Assembly: GCA_900546055.1 (NCBI GenBank)
Contig: URBG01000042.1
Coordinates: 1-9,540, forward strand
From: an uncultured Mycoplasmatota bacterium
Lineage (GTDB): Bacteria; Bacillota_I; Bacilli_A; RF39; UBA660
DNA: 9,540 nucleotides
Reading direction: 5' to 3'
A program made the position numbers and the translations under genes. This document shows, in pieces, positions 7,775 to 9,540 of this stretch. The notes under the pieces were generated by a model. It was not told the DNA's origin, searched no databases, and saw only the letters and a list, made by a program, of their open reading frames with translations. Each line of letters begins with the position of its first letter. Position 1 is the stretch's first letter.

Positions 7775-7775
7775 C

Positions 7776-7804
7776 TTGCACTATCTATATATTAATGATA
7801 TAAT
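7776..7804 (+). promoter_or_regulatory. Promoter of the TM2-DUF2752 pair
   Basis: TTGCAC (7776-7781, three of six consensus bases) and a perfect TATAAT (7799-7804) are 17 bases apart. A TGA just before the -10 gives the extended form. The transcript would begin near 7811, about 26 bases before the chosen ATG. An in-frame TTG at 7804 overlaps the -10 and is therefore not the start. Confidence 0.72.
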
Positions 7805-7836
7805 TGATTTATAAATTTAGGAAAGTGGGGAAAAAG

Positions 7837-8181
7837 ATGTATTGTAAGAAATGTGGTGCGAAATTAGAAGATGGACAACAAGTTTGTTTGTCTTGTGGAA
7901 CATTAGTTAATGGGCAAGAACAACCTAAGCAGCAAGCTTTTAATCCAGTAATGCAAAAATCAAAAATTGCAGCAGGATTACTTGGAATATTTTTAGGCGC
8001 TTTAGGTGTACATAATTTTTATTTAGGTTATACAGGTAAAGCAGTGGCTCAATTGCTTATTTCTTTACTTAGCTGTGGTATTTTATCATTCGTGTCAGCT
8101 ATTTGGGGATTAATTGAAGGTATTTTAATTTTAGCTGGCAGTATTGATAGAGACGCAATGGGCGTTCCACTAAAGGATTAA
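7837..8181 (+). CDS. TM2-domain membrane protein with N-terminal zinc ribbon
   Basis: This gene encodes a 114-residue membrane protein. Residues 3-20 form a small zinc ribbon with two CxxC knuckles (C3, C6, C17, C20: YCKKCGAKL, then VCLSCG). A short polar linker leads to a TM2 domain from about 42. The domain has two membrane segments, the family signature GxHNFYLG (about 57-64) after the first, and an IDRDAMGVPLK tail typical of the family. The role of bacterial TM2 proteins is not established; they are small integral membrane proteins, and a zinc ribbon often precedes the domain. The start is set at the ATG preceded by GTGGGG (7825-7830). The next gene starts on the base after this stop codon, so the two are almost certainly co-transcribed from the promoter at 7776-7804. 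Confidence 0.9.
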   Translation: MYCKKCGAKLEDGQQVCLSCGTLVNGQEQPKQQAFNPVMQKSKIAAGLLGIFLGALGVHNFYLGYTGKAVAQLLISLLSCGILSFVSAIWGLIEGILILAGSIDRDAMGVPLKD

Positions 8182-8547
8182 ATGAGAAATAGGCTTAGAA
8201 CGTTATTGATTCTTGGATTAATAATTTTTCTATTTCTTTTTTTATGGCTCGGACAGTTCGATTGTCTATTTAAAAAGTATTTCCATTTTCCATGCCCGGG
8301 GTGCGGAATGAATAGGGCATTTAATGAAATTTTATCTTTTAATATTTTAGAATCATTTAAATACAATATTTTGGCTTTTCCTGGAATTTTAATAGGTTTA
8401 TTTTGTTTTGGGGTTTTATGCTATGATTTGCTAAAGGGTACTAATGTTTTTTTGCCACAATTATTCGAAATTTTAAAGAAATATTATTTAGTAATATTTC
8501 TAATTGTTTTTGTAAGCTGGATGTTTAATATATATCGAGGCATATAA
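8182..8547 (+). CDS. DUF2752 family membrane protein
   Basis: This gene encodes a 121-residue membrane protein of unknown function. It has three hydrophobic segments, at about 8-23, 62-82 and 101-115. The stretch after the first segment carries CPGCGMNRA (residues 38-46), the hallmark of DUF2752, whose usual form is CPGCGxTRA; here Asn takes the Thr position. The two cysteines could bind a metal or form a redox pair; that is inference. The ATG directly follows the TAA of the TM2 gene with no gap, and the ribosome binding site AAAGGA (8172-8177) lies inside the end of that gene, suggesting translational coupling. TM2 and DUF2752 genes are recurrent neighbours in bacterial genomes as I recall, so the pair may act together in the membrane. 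Confidence 0.87.
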   Translation: MRNRLRTLLILGLIIFLFLFLWLGQFDCLFKKYFHFPCPGCGMNRAFNEILSFNILESFKYNILAFPGILIGLFCFGVLCYDLLKGTNVFLPQLFEILKKYYLVIFLIVFVSWMFNIYRGI

Positions 8548-8571
8548 AAAGTAATCATTTGATTACTTTTT
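8546..8571. terminator. Bidirectional terminator between the DUF2752 gene and the sspI-like gene
   Basis: A perfect 12-bp inverted repeat, AAAAAGTAATCA (8546-8557) with its complement at 8560-8571, gives a hairpin with A5/T5 outer ends. In RNA the inner stem GTAATC/GATTAC closes on a four-base loop. It overlaps the last bases of the stop codons of both convergent genes, so it can end transcription from either side. Confidence 0.85.
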
Positions 8572-8776
8572 ATTTTAAGCCTTTTTGAACATTTCCAATT
8601 ATTTGGTTTCTTTCTTCGGCGCTACTATTTTGCCATAGTAGTTCAAAGAAAACTCCTATTCCTGGAAGTGTTTCTTCTTCTCCTGATTTAATTGAAGCTT
8701 CAATAGCTTCGGTTATTTCTTTTTCGTCAGCATTTTTAAAATTGTTTTTAATATATCCTCTTATACTAATATCCAT
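8570..8776 (-). CDS. sspI: Small acid-soluble spore protein, SspI-like
   Basis: This gene encodes a 68-residue protein matching the small acid-soluble spore protein I family. The core SGEEETLPGIGVFFELLWQ (about 38-56) matches the conserved block that I recall from B. subtilis SspI (SGEEKMLPGLGVLFEVIWQ), and total length (about 71 in B. subtilis) and position of the block also agree. SspI is a minor spore-core protein made in the forespore; its exact role is not known. I chose the ATG at 8776 (MDISIRGYI) because it aligns with the family N-terminus and has AGAGAGGA about ten bases upstream; an in-frame ATG eight codons earlier overlaps that site. The gene stands alone, convergent with the DUF2752 gene and divergent from lemA. 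I found no convincing sigma-G or sigma-F promoter by eye. Family assignment is strong; actual sporulation is inference. Confidence 0.87.
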   Translation of the reverse strand: MDISIRGYIKNNFKNADEKEITEAIEASIKSGEEETLPGIGVFFELLWQNSSAEERNQIIGNVQKGLK

Positions 8777-8860
8777 AGTTATCAATTCCTCTCTATACAT
8801 TTACCTTGAGCAAAAAATATTTTTTTATACGAATATATATATTTTTTAATTAAAATAGTG

Positions 8861-8866
8861 TATAAT
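8861..8866 (+). promoter_or_regulatory. Likely -10 box of the lemA promoter
   Basis: A perfect TATAAT lies 23 bases before the lemA ATG, with TG immediately upstream. At 16-18 bases further upstream there is only A/T-rich sequence (8831-8848) without a clear TTGACA, so the -35 is weak or replaced by an A/T-rich UP-like region. Confidence 0.5.
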
Positions 8867-8889
8867 TAAATCAGAATGGAGGAATAATT

Positions 8890-9441
8890 ATGATAGCATT
8901 AATCATCGTTGGTGTAATTGTATTATTACTTGTAATTTATGTAATTGCAACTTATAATGGTTTAGTTAATTTTAAAAATAAGGTTCAAGATTCATGGGCA
9001 CAAGTGGACGTTCATCTTAAGAGAAGAAATGATTTGATCCCAAATTTAGTGGAAACAGTAAAAGGGTATGCAGGTCATGAAAAAACCACTTTAAATGCTG
9101 TTATTGAAGCTAGAAATATGGCTGTAAATGCCAAAACACCACACGAGGAAATGGCAAGTGCGAACATGTTAACTGATGCGTTAGGACAATTATTTGCTTT
9201 ATCTGAAGCATATCCAGATTTAAAAGCTAATACTAATTTCTTAGATTTACAAAATAATTTAAGAGATACAGAGGATAAAATTTCTTATGCTAGACAATTT
9301 TATAATGATGCCGTTATGGCTTATAAAAATAAGCTAGAAATGTTTCCATCAAATATTATCGCTTCAATGTTTAACTTTAAGCCTGAAGAATTCTTTGAAG
9401 CTACTGAAGCTGAAAAAGAAGTACCAAAAGTACAATTTTAG
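8890..9441 (+). CDS. lemA: LemA family membrane protein
   Basis: This gene encodes a 183-residue LemA family protein. Residues 1-20 are a single hydrophobic N-terminal segment. The rest is a long, mostly helical domain, expected to be extracytoplasmic. The family signature is clear: YNGLVNFKNKVQDSWAQVDV, then KRRNDLIPNLVETVKGYAGHE (about 44-64), then AYPDLKAN, and RQFYNDAVMAYKN near 137-149, ending with MFNFKPEEFFEA. The length is typical of the family. The biochemical role of LemA is not established. In many bacteria lemA is followed by htpX or by a TPM-domain gene, but here a terminator overlaps its stop codon, so it is probably monocistronic. The start is firm, with GGAGGA (8878-8883) seven bases upstream of the ATG. 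Confidence 0.95.
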   Translation: MIALIIVGVIVLLLVIYVIATYNGLVNFKNKVQDSWAQVDVHLKRRNDLIPNLVETVKGYAGHEKTTLNAVIEARNMAVNAKTPHEEMASANMLTDALGQLFALSEAYPDLKANTNFLDLQNNLRDTEDKISYARQFYNDAVMAYKNKLEMFPSNIIASMFNFKPEEFFEATEAEKEVPKVQF

Positions 9442-9465
9442 AAAGTCATTAGACTTTCTTTTTTT
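9440..9465 (+). terminator. Rho-independent terminator of lemA
   Basis: An 8-bp stem (9440-9447 with 9452-9459; core GAAAGTC/GACTTTC) closes on the loop ATTA and runs into an uninterrupted T-tract to 9465. It overlaps the TAG stop codon of lemA. Confidence 0.92.
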
Positions 9466-9477
9466 ATACCCCACCAA

Positions 9478-9508
9478 CTTTGGTTAATAATCAAACTAAA
9501 GCTTTTTT
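9478..9508 (+). other. Second stem-loop with T-run downstream of lemA
   Basis: CTTTGGTT (9478-9485) can pair with AACTAAAG (9494-9501) around the 8-base loop AATAATCA; one of the eight pairs is G-U. One C later comes TTTTTT (9503-9508). The form is that of a second terminator or attenuator. It lies only 12 bases after the lemA terminator, which already appears sufficient, so its purpose is unclear. Confidence 0.45.
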
Positions 9509-9529
9509 GATGGATTTAAGTTGAAAATA

Positions 9530-9535
9530 TTGACA
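9530..9535 (+). promoter_or_regulatory. Possible -35 box of a gene beyond the window
   Basis: A perfect TTGACA occurs six bases from the window end. The matching -10 would lie at about 9553-9558, outside the window, so this is only a candidate for the promoter of a following plus-strand gene. Confidence 0.35.
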
Positions 9536-9540
9536 ATAGG

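Noticed and set aside
8178..8366. Open frame on the minus strand within the DUF2752 gene
   Set aside because: Antisense to a gene identified by a clear motif; no support of its own.
8777..8835. Forespore (sigma-F/sigma-G) promoter for the sspI-like gene
   Set aside because: On the minus strand a GTATA and a GGTAAATGTA resemble sigma-F boxes, but they are 20 bases apart, longer than the usual 15-16, and two -10 positions mismatch. No CATnnTA sigma-G box with a proper -35 is visible. The match is too weak to annotate.

Overview
This window comes from a low-GC Gram-positive bacterium, most likely an uncultured gut-type member of the Bacilli. The sequence is strongly AT-rich, A/T-ending codons dominate, and Shine-Dalgarno sites are of the AGGAGG type. 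The gene families (a Firmicutes-style DnaE, L28, a SspI-type spore protein, LemA, and a TM2/DUF2752 pair) fit that group. Tryptophan is written TGG throughout, no TGA is read in frame, and TAA and TAG are used as stops, so the standard bacterial code fits. Finer placement than Bacilli is inference.

Left third (1-3704): a sigma-A-like promoter drives one very large exported protein of 1187 residues. It has a TasA-like N-terminus, two InlB/Listeria-Bacteroides-type repeats, an FN3-like stretch, a LamG-like lectin domain and a C-terminal right-handed beta-helix of about twelve glycine-marked rungs. It looks like a surface or matrix adhesin and ends without any recognisable wall anchor. A shared bidirectional hairpin separates it from the convergent gene rpmB.

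Middle (3706-6917): rpmB (ribosomal protein L28, 56 aa, minus strand) and dnaE (DNA polymerase III alpha subunit, plus strand) are transcribed divergently from a 155-bp intergenic region that holds both promoters. DnaE keeps its polymerase motifs and catalytic aspartates. Its PHP domain has lost the metal-ligand pattern, and the protein is shorter than typical homologues.

Right third (6952-9540): first comes an unrecognised single-pass membrane protein with four outside cysteines. Next is a tight two-gene unit of small membrane proteins (zinc-ribbon TM2 protein, then DUF2752 protein). A convergent SspI-like small acid-soluble spore protein gene follows on the minus strand, and then lemA. The last 99 bases hold a strong terminator, a second stem-loop with a T-run, and the start of a possible promoter for a gene beyond the window.

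Most transcription units here are short, each with its own promoter and hairpin terminator. Three of the four larger themes concern the cell envelope: the adhesin, the orphan anchored protein, and the TM2/DUF2752 and LemA membrane proteins. I see no CRISPR array, insertion sequence, tRNA, rRNA or prophage gene. The least ordinary items are the mosaic adhesin, the orphan cysteine-bearing membrane protein and the spore-protein gene.
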